A stretch of 64,000 nucleotides of DNA from Rhodotorula mucilaginosa (Eukaryota; Basidiomycota; Microbotryomycetes; Sporidiobolales; Sporidiobolaceae). The stretch is from the NCBI GenBank assembly GCA_034406715.1, contig CP137864.1, forward strand, positions 310,001-374,000. The letters run 5' to 3'. Under the pieces are notes generated by a model that saw only the letters and a list, made by a program, of their open reading frames with translations, was not told the origin of the DNA and did not search any database. Shown here piece by piece: positions 22,245 through 34,106 of this stretch (positions are counted from its first letter, which is position 1; each line of letters opens with the position of its first letter). The translations under genes and the position numbers were made by a program.

Positions 22245-25200
22245 TCAGGAGGACAGGAAGATGCGCGAAAGCGGCCGCTCCGCGACGGACTGGTCGCGGC
22301 GAGGGATCCCGTTCCGCAAGTCGCGCAATGCTGCATCGAGCCGGCCGCGGTCTTGCGAAGGCACCGAGGGAACGGCTTTCGGTTCCGGCCGTTCCTCCTG
22401 TGCAGAGGGAAAGAGATGGTGAGCTTGTTGGTGGAGGCAGTCTCCCTAGCATGCGTGACGTACTTTGCTGTCACTCCTTGCAAGCGCAGGCGGCGAAGCG
22501 TTGTTCGAGGGGCGATCTCTGGTGCTGCCCTCGCCTCCAACTGCGGCTTGACTGCTCTTCGCTGCTGCCGCTGCTGCCTCGACTGCCTGCGTCTCCGAGT
22601 CGGCTCGCTGTGTGGCGCGGACCATGATCAGCGACGTAGAGATGCGAATAAAGGCAACACGTACCCGCAGGTCGGCGAGAAACTGGGCAATCGTGTCGAG
22701 GACGCTTTCCGGTTTCGTCTCCTGAGGTGACTCGCCAAAGAACGAGACCAAACTGTTCGCCTCGGCCTCGACTTTCTTGGCTTGCCGTGAGAGCGTCTCT
22801 ACAGCCGGTACCGCTCGCTGGAGGAAGATCTGCTTGGCGCGTCAATCATGGAAGTCGTGCTCCGAAGGAAATGAAACCTACAGTAGCAGACCCAACTAAC
22901 CTCTACCATCTGGCGAAACCTATCTTCCTTGGGTATCTGAGCTGCCGGAAGCGCTTTGTAGGCCTCTAGTGTCTTCTGAGCCTCTCGGATTCCAGACACC
23001 ATCTCGTGGACTCTTTGCTTGACGGTGTCTGTTGATACTGTAGTGGAGTCAGCCCATCAACGCTCGGTCCTGAGCGGAATGCGGGCTTACAGCGAGACGC
23101 GGCTTCAATCTGCGGGAGCTCGTCCATCAAGACTGAGGTCGCATCGATCTGCTGCTGGCGTGCGAGCTTTCCGATGAAGTGCAGGAGGGTTGGCGTGGCC
23201 GCGGTCGGAGACCGAACATCTCGGAGCTGGTTTGAGTCACATCATCAGCCCACAATAGAAAGGTTCCGTCAAGAAGCAGGGCCTTGCCTTGAGTAAAGAA
23301 TCCAGAGTGATCCCCTTGGCGTTGCCGCGGGCCGATCCAGCATTTAGAGCATTTCCAACTCGCAGAACAAGATGGAGCAGGCGGCGCAGTTCCTCCGAGA
23401 GTCGCACGTCCCGGCACGCGCCATGAAGAGTCCTCAAGTCGTTCTGAACATCCGCAAGATTGAGATCAAGTTCGTATGCGAGAACAAAGGTCGAGAGGCG
23501 GCGGTCGAGTATCGGGACGTCGATGAGCTCGAAGCACAGCTTGTCCGCAGGCCCAAGCTCCTCACTCCGGACATGTCCGGATAACAGAGCAATCTGTAAA
23601 TTGCAGAGCCATCAGTGTGGTTTGTCGCAGCCATTTTCAAAGGAAGGCTAGGAGCACTGACCTCGTCTTGCCTCGGAAGTACGCGCCGGAACGCCTTCAC
23701 GTCTTCGATGGCGAAACTCGACACATCACACCGGAGCAGTTTCCGTCGGAGCGAGGCAGGCGTCATCTTGTGTCGCTTGAGCAGGATCTCTGCAAAAACC
23801 GGCGGTGATCAGTCGCATCCGCCGTTGAAAGGAGCATTATGAGCTCACCAATGTTGCGTGCTCTACCTGGGTCGAGCAAGGTGATGCCGCCGGCCCTTGC
23901 GGACTGTCTCGAGTCCGGATGTAGTCTGACAGGTTCCATCACCGCAAACGCGTGTCTAAGTTCGGAGAGGTCGAGCTGCGAATCTTGAAGATCCGAGATC
24001 TCTGTCCAGATAGAATGGCGGAGCTTCTCTGACGGCAGCTTGCGCCAGAATAGAGGCTGAAGGAGAAAGAAAGATTCAGTCGCTGTGTGCTTGATTGAGG
24101 AAACGCGAGCGGACCTTTAACTTTTGCTGCGGGGGTCTCAGCACAGACTGATCGCGAGCGGTGGTCGAAGAAGACGGCGGTGGAGGAGGAGGCGGCAGCG
24201 GTGCTGGTGGTGCTGGTGGTGGAGGCGGTGGCGGCGGAGGCGGCGGTGGTGGCGGAGGCGGCGGTGGTGGCGGTGGTGGCGGCACCGACGGTTGTGAGAG
24301 CACAGGCGACAAGGAAGCCTCTTCTCGCACTGACAGTTCCCTGCTCGTCTCCGGATGGAAGCCATCCTGGTGGGCATTCTGTTCGTAATTCTTGAGCTGG
24401 TCCGTGGCCGACTCTGGAGCATCCATGCTGCGAAGTACCTAAATGCAAAGTTTTAGATTCAGCTCGACTGGCCGCGAAAGAGAAAGACCGCGTACGTACT
24501 TCAAAAGCCTCCGCCAATCCACTGCGATGGCGCTCGTCTTGCAGCGCGTTTCGGACCTCTTTGTCTCGCGGTGATGCCGTGATCGCGTTCAAGAGGGCAA
24601 GCGACGCGGTTCGCCATGACCAGTCATCAAGTGCCGAATCGTCGTCCGAAGCGCTCGCATCATCGCGCAGAAAGTCGACGAGTCTGTCGAAGCGAGTCTC
24701 GTCGCGTGCCGCCGCCTGAAAGTATCCGAGAGCGTCCAAAACGGCGTGCGTGCCCGCGTCAGGGGAAATTACGCAGACTGCAGCGAGCAAGTCGGCCGCA
24801 AGCGCCCGAGTGGCGACCGCAGCCATGGTCATGGCGATATCGCGTAACAACCCATCCTTCCCAAGAACTTGACCGAATCCAAGCTGTGGAGAAAACGCAT
24901 CATCAATAAATTTTAGCTCCGAGGAAGAAGCCAAGATGAGCCTGAACCGACATTGGTATTCATGAGCGCGCGCAAGCATTTCAGCGATTCCGCATGTACT
25001 GCCCGACCGTAGTGTTGTTCCGTTGGATCATTCGGGCGTGCGCTTTGAAGCTGCTGCTGCAGACCAACAAGTCCTCCACAAGCACATACGAAAGCTTCGA
25101 GCCAAGCTAGCGGTGATGTTGAAAGGCGGACCCGTAGAGCGACGAGGTGCTTGGTCATTTCGCGCTCCGTCAGCTCGCTGCGCGATTGGAGGAGCATCAG

Positions 25201-26542
25201 CGCCGCCGGAAGAGCCGCTCCTTCCAAGCTGCACCTACCTCGACCGCTCAAGCTTGTCCGCATAGAATTCGGGCGAGTCCTTTGCAGGTTGGGCAGGATT
25301 TGGTCCGGTTCGACTTCCAGTTAGATTGACGGCTGCCGTCCACCATGAGCTCCAAGATGCGCCAGTATTGACTGGCGAGAGGGCATGGCCTGCAGGCGGA
25401 TCTTCGCGCAGCTGATGGTCGCCTTCTGCTGCTGCGGGTGATCGGCTGTCATCAACATGCCCACTCGCATTGGTGAGTTCCAGTCCTCCCGTCATTCTGG
25501 ATGTAACCTGCAGGGCAGGCTATTTGGTCATTAATAGGCAGAGACGCCAAAAGGATGACAAGCGCACCATCCCCGCCTCAGATTCTGCATTCAAATCTTC
25601 AGCTTCGTTTGACGAAGCAGAAGTACCACCAGAAGTCGATGTCCGTTGTCGCACAGACGGTCCAGCGACACCGATGGGCCGCTGAAGAGTCTCCCCTCCT
25701 CGATCTGCGGTTCTGCTGGTGAAGAGACTGGACAGCCGGTTCCAGGTTGCGCTTGCGGTCCCGTCTTGCAGGGTCTTTGTTGCCGCACGTTCTTGTTCGC
25801 CTGGGACGAAGCCGAACAGGCTGCGTGGTCGCCGGCCTGTGGTTTCTTGGGGTGCAGCGGCCGAGCTCGCGGGAACCGAGTCTCGATCCGCCGCCTTCGT
25901 GTGCATGACCGTGCTCGGGCCCGCTCCAGAGAGCCAGGCACCAGATACGGTCAGCGTCACCTGGCGCGGGCCACCACGCCCAGCCAACACCGACAGGACG
26001 CGACTCGGAGGCGAAACGAGAGCTCCGTCGGGAGTCTGCAGGCGATAGTCGACGCGAGATGTCCTGTGCCCCACTGAGACCACCTTCCGCAAGCCGATTT
26101 CCGTGGTGAGGACGTCTATGATGTCAGCGACCGTCATTTCTGCAGCGAGGTACAGCGTATGCGTCGTGCCGTCGGGGATCTGCGGTACGTGCATGAACCT
26201 GACCCGGACAGCATTCGGTAGGTAGACGAGCCGGAGGAAGGATCGGGGGGCGTCCTTCGTCGGATCTGGCGGATCGCCGAGGATGGTCCGGACTGTCGTA
26301 TCCCGCGAGATGACCCTTGTCGTGCGTTTCTTTGCTGGCGAATTTGCCAACAGTTGCTCGGTCTCGGTACATTGTATCGCCCAGTCAGAAAGCGCGCCTG
26401 GCGCAGCTGGCGTCACACGCTTGAGCATGTCGCCAAATGACAGCACGGCTTGCCTCACGAGCGCGGCCGAGTCTGCATCGTCGTCGACTTCGACGAGGCC
26501 AGGTGGGGAAGAACCGCCGGAGAAGGACAAGCAGAGGAGCAT
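22245..26542 (-). CDS. Diaphanous-related formin
   Basis: Rho effector that nucleates unbranched actin. Domains run 5' to 3' on the minus strand. A Ras-association-like segment near 26050-26230 (FLRLVYLPNAVRVRFMHVPQ ... LYLAAEMTVADIIDVLTTEI) comes first. The GBD/FH3 region follows (LTEREMTKHLVALRVRLSTS, HAESLKCLRALMNTNVGFGQ). Then FH1, an almost pure proline run encoded at about 24180-24290, and FH2 (KPLFWRKLPSEKLRHSIW, KMTPASLRRKLLRCDVSSF, VLRVGNALNAGSARGNAKGI). After two more introns the C-terminus carries a DAD-like helix, LDAALRDLRNG (about 22309-22341), implying autoinhibition by the GBD. The start is uncertain. 26542 is the first ATG in the long frame, which stays open to about 26701. 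Confidence 0.88.
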
Positions 26543-26766
26543 GTCGAGCAGGATCGTCTGTAGTGAGACGTGTATAGCTCGAGAGCAGAGCAGCAAGTGG
26601 GGAAGCACATCTCGAAGGGCCGTGCAGAAGAGAGGGCCGTGCGGGCGAATGCAGCGTGAGTGGAGAGAGCGCAACACCTTTTCAGCTCGACGAGTGCCTC
26701 TTTAGATGCGCGAGATCATTATCTCGTTTCCAGCTTCTAGCATCAAGGTTGCGAAGGCTCTATGAT

Positions 26767-29700
26767 CTACGAGAAAGGATCATATGCAAGGGCGGCTTGT
26801 ACCAGCGCGCCGGGATGTTCGCGCTCGAGAGTGAGCTCATGGGCCCACCGTTCCGTTGCGACCTCCTCGGCACCCTTCCGTTCGGCGGTCGTCGTAGTCC
26901 GATGCAAAAGGCGCGACACCCAAGAAGGTATCCGCGGCGGGAGAAAGACGAGGAGGTACGTGATGAGGACGTTTGAGATCGAGTATGCGACGAGAACGCC
27001 CAATGACCGCCACCGGTCGCCGTGCGAGATGTTGAGCGACCGCAAGAAATCGTCGCTGACCGACATCGGACAGAAGTGACAGAGGGAGGTCGACTGGGGA
27101 TTGAGCACGGCGCCTGGTCGCGACTCGAGGTATTCGCCGAGGTACGCCTCGCAGGTGAGCGGTTCCGGGACGCGGAAAGAGACCGTCTCGACGTCGGCGC
27201 ACGACACCGGTATGGAGTGCAGCAAGGCGCCGAGCATAGCACGGATGTAATGTTGGAAAGGCGAGACGTGGTAGAGCCAGCGGTAGTACCGCGGCATCTG
27301 GGCGTAAGAGATCAATGAGCCGTTGAAAGCTTCCATGGCGACGAGGAAGAAGGGGAGGAGGTTCGCAATGGTGCCGAGGGATTGCGACAGCGAGACGATC
27401 CAGAGCGCCCAGGTTGACTGCAGGTGACCGGTCAACTGAAAGGGACGGATTAAACCGAACTCGAGGCAGAGAGCTCACCTGGAACCAGAAGAAGATCTGG
27501 ACGAGAAGGAAGGCAATTCCGATCGTGGACCACTTGAGCGGGAAGCCGACTGTGCCACCCGAGTATCAGTGATAGTTCCGGTCCGTGCAATCGCCAACGC
27601 CCTTGAAAAGGCTCACCGAGGAAATACCACAGGACAAAATACGTCGCAGCGCAAAGTATCGAATAAGGTATCTCGCTTACGAGTAGACTCGTGACGAATG
27701 CCACGCGACCGTAGATCCTGCTCGGCCTTTCGCGCGCCTCCCAGAGCGCCCGGAGGGAATGTACCTTGAAGATGATGGCGTTCATCCAGACGACGGGGAC
27801 GAAGAGCAGCAAGAACACGCTGAACATGCGGTTCTGGAACGAAACGATCGTGTGTTTCCGGCCGACGTTGAAAAACGATAGGCCGATGATGAGCGGAATG
27901 ATGGACGACGTGAAGAACTTGGTATAGGAGAAGGACGCGTCGCGGAAGTAATGTCGCGAGACTCGCTGCGTGAGGAGTACGCATTGTCGCCACACGCTGG
28001 AGGCGGGCGGAACAGTCCGCCTCGGCGCTGTTGCGTCGGTGGAGAGCGCTCGACGAGGTTCGACAGGAGCACCAAGCCGAACCAGCTCCTCTTTCAAGGC
28101 ACGATATTCTGGCGAAGCGGTCCAGCGGCTCGCGAGGACGTCCAAGTCTCGAACAGAGTCGAGCTCTTCGTCCGGGACGTCGACGCCAGTCTTAGTGACT
28201 TCGAGGAGGTAGTCGGCCGGGTTGACGATTTTCGCATGCGAATTCGCTGCGCCGCCACCGGAGGTCTGGAAGTATTCGACGGCGCGCCGACGCGGACCGA
28301 AGTACACCTGCTTGCCACCGCGCTGAAGCAGCAGGACGTCGTCGAAAACGCTGAAAGTCTCTGCGGACTGCCCTCGGAAAGTCATCAGCTGTGCAGCGGG
28401 AGCAGTGGACGAAAGGAAGCAGACGCACTGGCTGGTGGATTGTACAGATGACCGCGAGTCCGGTCCGGGCGAGCCTCCGGAGCAAGTTCACCACACGCAG
28501 CGCGCTCTTGGTGTCGAGACCGGTCGTCGGCTCGTCGCAGAACAAAATCTCCGGCTTGCTGACGACTTCGACGGCAATCGTGACTCGCTTTCGTTGCTCA
28601 GCGTTGAGTCCAGCGGCCGGCGTACCGATGATGGCGTCTTGAAGATGCGAGAGGTCGAGAAGATCAAGCACGTGGTCGACGTAGGCGAGCTTCTCCCCGT
28701 CGGGGATCGACGCGTCCTGCCGCAACAAAGCGGAGAACACGAGAGCTTCCCGGACGGACGACCTCTCATCTGTAGAACAATGTTCAGCATGGGGGTCCAC
28801 TCGACCCGTTCGTGAAAGTCGCGCTCACCGTGCAGATCAAACTGCTCGACGTAGCCGGTCGTCCGGTAAAAGTCCGAGTCCGGCTGGAAACCGTTGACGC
28901 GGACCGTGCCGCGAACGACTCCGACACTCCGGCCGGCGAGCACGTTGAGCACTGACAGATGCGATCAGGGCCAACTCCAACGTACTGAGTAGGAAGGCGG
29001 ACTCACAGGTGGATTTACCGGCGCCGCTTGCACCGAGCAGCGCGCAGACTCGTCCGGGTTTGATGTGCCCGCAGACGCGATCGAGAAGTCGACGAGTTTC
29101 GTATGCCGTATCGACCCACAGCGAGACGTTGTTCCACTGGACGACGGGCACGCGGTCAGCAAAGATACGGGTGCGAGAGCCCTGCACGCCGTGGCGCTCA
29201 CCGCAAGAACGGATCCCTCGAGTTTTTCCACACTGGGTGAAGCAGCATCTGCTTCGTCTTCCGAGTCGTGGGCAGGCGTCCCGAGCACAGAAGACTCCTC
29301 GTCGCTGAACGCCAGTACCTGCGCCTCGGGGTCGTCGTCGCCGTTTGCGTCGTCCATCAGGCGCTCTTGCTCTACCGACGGGCGCCCTCCGTGACCGTTG
29401 CGGGCATCTCCCTCGTGTGCATGTCCTCGAAGACGCCGCACCGTTGCTCGCGTCCGTTTCCAGATCCGCACGCGCCCACTCTCCGCAAAGTTGAGGACCT
29501 CCGTCGCGATGACTCCGATAACGAGGAAAGCCACGGCTTGGGCTGCAAGGATCGCAAGGTTGCGCCCGATGTGCTTGAAGTGGAAGTCGTAGGTCAAGGC
29601 CAGATATCGATCCCCGGCGACGGTAAGTGAACCCGGCTCCGATCCGGGGAGCGTGCAGGTCTTGTACATTGCGGGGAGGTGGTCGTATGCTGGACCGGAT

Positions 29701-31822
29701 GGAACGATGTCTCCGACCGAGCATTCGAGCGCGAGGTTGTGAAATTCATTGGCGAGCACGGCCTTACGGGAAAAAGGATAGCATCAGCACTCATTCTATG
29801 GGCGACATGGCTTCACTTGACGACATACCTCGTAGGAATACGAGATCGGATCGATGCCGTAATGCACCCATTTGAGCCAAGGCGGCATACTCGGTGTCGG
29901 GATGAAGTAACCCGCGGACATGACGAGCACGTTGAGCGCGACTCCGCAGAACCGGATGGCGCCTTCGAAGCGCGGGCTGAAAGCGGCGACCATCCGGAAG
30001 AGGCACGAGAGATTCAGTGCCGTGGCGTAGACGAAGGCGAAGTAGATGCCGAAGCGGGCAAAGGAGAGCTGCAGGCCGGCGAGAAGATACGTGATCGTTC
30101 CGAAGAGAAGGCACTGAACGCCGATCAACGGGAGGTCGCCGAGTACACGAGCGACTGCCAATGCCGACGCGGAGAAGAACCCATAGTCGCCTTGCCGCTT
30201 GACGATGTCGCGGCCTTCGATCGTCTTGCCGAGCTCAGCCAGCGACAGGTAGGCATTGAACATGATCGACAGGAGGAGGAGCGATCCTCGCGTAAAGGCG
30301 TGCGCGGTCGTGGCGGGGAGGCGGAAAAAGAGCGTGCCGACCGTGACCGAGAGGAGGAGGTTGACGATTGTTTTCGTCGTATAAGTCGGCAGCTCGGATC
30401 GAATCAGGGCATACTGGCGCCGCGTCAAGATGACGACTTGCCGCGCGAACGAGACCGTGTAGTGAGAGGAAGCGCTCGTAAAGCGACTCTTCTCGTCGCG
30501 CAAGGCGGCGAACAGCGGCTCGGCGCAAGTTTCGTAGGGATATTTCGCGGGATAGGCGTCGTCAAGCTCGTGCGCGAGAGCTTCTCGCTCTTTCGAAGCC
30601 ATCCATCGACGTTCGAGATCCGCGTCGTTGTGCCTCCCTTCGTTGCACGCGACCAGAAACTCGGCGATCCCTTCGCCCGAGTCGAGCCGGCGCTGGAAGC
30701 CCATCTGGCCGAAATATGCCTCGGCTTCTGTTGCGCGCCCGAAGTAGACCTGTCGTCCGCGCGAATCGAGGACGAGGACGCGGTCGAACTGGGCGTACAG
30801 GGCGTCGGCACAATGCGGCGTCGTGATGACGACGGAGCGTTTACCGCCGCTCGCCCAGGCACGCAGGTACTCCAGAAGCGAGACGGCCGTCGATGAATCG
30901 AGACCGTTGAAAGGCCCGTCGAGCAGGAGAACCGAGGCTCGGGCGAGTAGGGCTTCGGCGACGGACGCTCGTTTCCGTTCACCGCCCGAAAGCCCGCGCA
31001 CGAGCGGACTTCCAACGGCGGTCTGGAGTGCGTGCGACAATCCGAGCGCATCGACGATCGACCGCATCTTGTTTTCTGCCCATGCGCGACGAGTCGAACC
31101 GTCTGGTCGTCGTTCAGGCGTTTTCGCGCGGGCGTCCGGTCGCAGGGTGGATTCGAGCGAGAGCATGGCAAAGTGCGCGTCGCGGTCATCGAGATAGACG
31201 ACCTGAGAGCGTAAGCTTTCGCCCTTTGCCTCTGCGGGTTTGCGATTCCGGTCGCCCAGACTCGGCGCAAGGGTGGGTCGTTTCGCGGCCGTGTGCGGAA
31301 CAAGGCCGTAGTCGAGCTGCGATGATACCGAAAGCGGCAGGTCGGCACTGCACGACAACGCTTGGACGAGTATGGACGCGTTGGCGGTCGGCGGCCCGAT
31401 CACCAGCAAGAGTTCGCCCTGCAGAAATACAATTTGTGAGGCCAGAGTCAGCGGCTCGGATGGTCAAAATGTCGGAGCCCAAGAAGCCGAGACCGCCCGA
31501 GCACTCGGTCGTCTCGCTGGGATGGACGTGTGTATAGGCGGGCGAGGAAATGCAGGCTGACCTGGTTGACAGCTCCATCGACTCCTGCGACGAGCAACCT
31601 TCCGCCGGTCTCCGGTTTGCCTGCCACGCGCCGGTAAGCCTGGTTCGCGAGTCGCCTGAGCCCGCCGAGCGTGACCGTATCGAGTACAGAATGGGCGAGG
31701 TCGTTCACGAGCTGGTCCGAGCCGGCTCGTCCTCCTGGATCCGGAACCGCGAGCGATCGAAACCGGATTGGGAGACCGTGCGGCAGCGCATCCGGCGGGT
31801 CTGACAGCACAGGCCGAGACAT
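26767..31822 (-). CDS. PDR-type ABC transporter (ABCG, full size)
   Basis: Plasma-membrane-type pleiotropic drug resistance transporter with NBD-TMD-NBD-TMD order. NBD1: the Walker A region reads [19 protein letters not shown], strongly degenerate. The signature is [20 protein letters not shown] and Walker B is [17 protein letters not shown]1 includes [20 protein letters not shown] and the extracellular motif [21 protein letters not shown] long acidic linker precedes NBD2. NBD2 has a normal Walker [20 protein letters not shown]. Its signature is [16 protein letters not shown] and Walker B is [17 protein letters not shown], both as in fungal PDR NBD2. TMD2 includes [19 protein letters not shown]. 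The start at 31822 is conservative. An upstream exon starting at an ATG at 32015 can be joined in phase. Formin begins just downstream on the same strand. Confidence 0.88.
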
Positions 31823-32064
31823 CGAGTCGCACGATGGAAGCTCCTGGTTGAGCTAGACCCTTGTCCAGACTGCAGTTCCGTTGAACTCGCTGCCCAGAAC
31901 TTGGTCGGGGGAGGTGCTCGCTCCTCGATCCGCTCGCAAACGAGAAGTCCGAATTTTTTTTTTCATCAGAGTCGGACACCGCCGACGTCACCAACTCCCG
32001 CAAGCTCGCGTCCATCCCTCTTTGTCTCTCTCTCTTTACTCACTTCCAGAAGATAATAACAAAA
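31823..32064. promoter_or_regulatory. Divergent promoter, ABC transporter / DJ-1-like gene
   Basis: 242 bp between the divergent starts, or only 49 bp if the ABC gene starts at 32015. A plus-strand T9 run near 31956 and a pyrimidine-rich TCTCTCTCTC stretch precede the DJ-1 start codon, as is common at fungal transcription starts. Confidence 0.45.
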
Positions 32065-33154
32065 ATGGCCACCAAGGTGAGCTACGCACGACTCAGCCTC
32101 CGACGCGGTCCAACCGCTCCTCAGAGCGCAGACGCTCGCAACTTCCGACGTCCGGGAGCTTCTCAACTTGCACTCCTGCTCCGTACTGACGAGATTCGCG
32201 ACTCTTTACAGAACGTCCTCTTTGTCCTCACCTCCCACAACAAGTTCCTCAGTGGAAAGCCGACCGGGTGGTACCTGTGAGTCTGCTCCGGCGTCCTTGA
32301 ACGCCGGAACGGTGCGGATGCTGACAGCGAGGGGGAACGTCCATAGTCCCGAAGCGGCGCACCCGTACTACGTCTTCCGCGATGCTGGTTACACGGTCAC
32401 CTTTGCTTCGCCCGCCGGAGGCAAGGCGCCCCTCGACCAGTCGTCGGTCGAGATGTTTAAGGAAGACAAGCAGTGCCAAGAGTTCCTCAACTCTCAGGAG
32501 ACCCAGGACCTCGTCAACAACACCCACAAGGTCAGTACTATGCACCGAAGAGGTGCCCGAGGTCGTGCGAGGCTCGCTTGCTTCGGGGACTGCCGAACAA
32601 AGAATAAACTGACGCTTTCTTCCTTTTCCGGCCGGTCTTCGCCCCCTATCGTGCCTCTACAGCTCTCCGACATGGATGTCAGCAAATTTGACACCGTCTA
32701 CTATGTAGGGGGCCACGGTCCGATCTTTGGCAGGTCGATTTCCATGTTTCTACGCTCATTTCGAAGGCGACAATGACTGATTCGGCCTTCCGCAGACTTG
32801 ACCACCGACCAGACCTCTATCCAACTTATTCAAAAGTTCTGGGCGGCAGACAAGCCTGTCTCGGCCGTGTGCCACGGTCCGACCGTGTTCCTCGAGGTCA
32901 TGGACACCAAGACGGGCGAGCCGCTCGTCAAGGGCAAGAAGGTGACGTGCTTCTCGAACGAGGAGGAGAAGCAGGCCGGCCTCGTCGACGAGATCCCGTT
33001 CCTCGTCGAGACGCAGCTCAAGGCCAAGGGCGCCACCTTTGAGAACAAGCGCGAGCCATGGGGCGAAGAGGTCGTCGTCGACGGCAAGCTCGTCACCGGT
33101 GGCAACCCGGCGTCCGCCGCCGGAGTTGCCAAGGCCCTCCTCAAGATGATCTGA
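32065..33154 (+). CDS. DJ-1/ThiJ/PfpI (Hsp31-like) class I GATase-fold protein
   Basis: Probable cofactor-free glyoxalase III or chaperone-like stress protein of the Hsp31-like group. Exon 1 encodes only MATK. Then NVLFVLTSHNKFLSGKPTGW, and across a junction YLPEAAHPYYVFRDAGYTVT with the conserved Glu. Next come FDTVYYVGGHGP and the nucleophile elbow KPVSAVCHGPTVFLEV containing the reactive Cys. The C-terminus is PWGEEVVVDGKLVTGGNPAS, typical of the family. About 230 residues, five exons. The catalytic Cys-His-Glu set appears complete. Substrate preference cannot be read from sequence. Confidence 0.9.
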
Positions 33155-33804
33155 GTGTACCTACATCGGCTGTCGGGCCTCTGTATATACTGTAGCGAAG
33201 GTGCAAGATCGAATTGATTGCGACACTTGATTGAGACTTAAGTTTGCCGAACTTGATTTCCAGCTGTGCCGCAACGAGAGACCCTCCAAGAGCACTTTCA
33301 CCCAGAAGCTTGCTCGGAGCATATGTATGTCCAGCACCGGAGCTCGGATTACAAAGCACAGCTCTGCGGCGACGTCCGCAGCGCGAGATCAAAGGGTGAT
33401 CCACGAGGCCGAGGCCCGCTGCTGGGTAAAAATTTTGTACGATCCTCGTCGCGCGCCAATGGTCGTGCGTCGTCGCCACAGGTGCTTGCCTTGCTCCTTC
33501 GCTGTCCACTCGCCCTGCTGCCGTGAGCATCCCAGCGAGCCGTGTGCTTGAGCTTGTAACAGAGCTTAGCACCCGTCACTCGATCCCAAGACTCGCCCGT
33601 CATCTCGTCGAAGCGGTCGATCGCTCACACCCTCGCGCTCGTCCGAAGAACTCCCCGTCCCCAACTCCCCAAGCCGCCCTAAGTTCGCCGAGAGCGAGCA
33701 GCCTATACACTCTTTGCCACACGTCGTCCTAGCCGCAACTTTCTTCGCCTTCACGGGGGCGAAGACCACTTGCCTCATCAGGCGTCACATCTGAAGAGGG
33801 CCTC
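33155..33804. other. Intergenic between DJ-1-like gene and ODC leader
   Basis: About 650 bp with the 3' flank of the DJ-1-like gene and the presumed ODC promoter. No supported gene. The ODC transcription start probably lies in the last third. Confidence 0.4.
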
Positions 33805-33953
33805 GGTGAGTGAGCGCTCTCCCTCGCCCCTGCCTGCCGCCCCTCCGCCCCTCGCCCCGTGCTTGCACTGGATCCGCCATAGCTATGCATGTGTGCTCAC
33901 ACGGGAGGCGCAAACTCGACTGACCCCCGTCCTCTTTGTGCGCTCGTTTGCAG
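33805..33953 (+). other. Probable 5' UTR intron of ornithine decarboxylase
   Basis: A strong donor GTGAGT at 33805 and an acceptor ending TTTGCAG at 33953 with CGACTGAC in front, 149 nt apart. It lies 153 nt before the ODC start codon. Removing it also removes an upstream ATG (within GCTATGCATG) from the leader. The remaining 153-nt leader has no ATG. Confidence 0.55.
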
Positions 33954-34106
33954 GGGCGCCCCGCTGTCATCAGACAGATCTCTCCTGCACGACAGGACCC
34001 TTCCGAGCGTTCAATCTCGCCGGATACCATTCCCTTGCACCTTCCAGTAGCCTCAAGCTCGTCCCTCGCGCGCATCCCGCCGCAAGAGCCCCTCGAAACG
34101 GAAACA

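Noticed and set aside
24161-24388. Plus-strand poly-glycine open frame
   Set aside because: It is the complement of the formin FH1 polyproline run on the minus strand.
29679-30896. 405-codon plus-strand frame opposite the ABC transporter
   Set aside because: No recognisable motif. The opposite strand encodes NBD1 and TMD1 of a PDR transporter without interruption.
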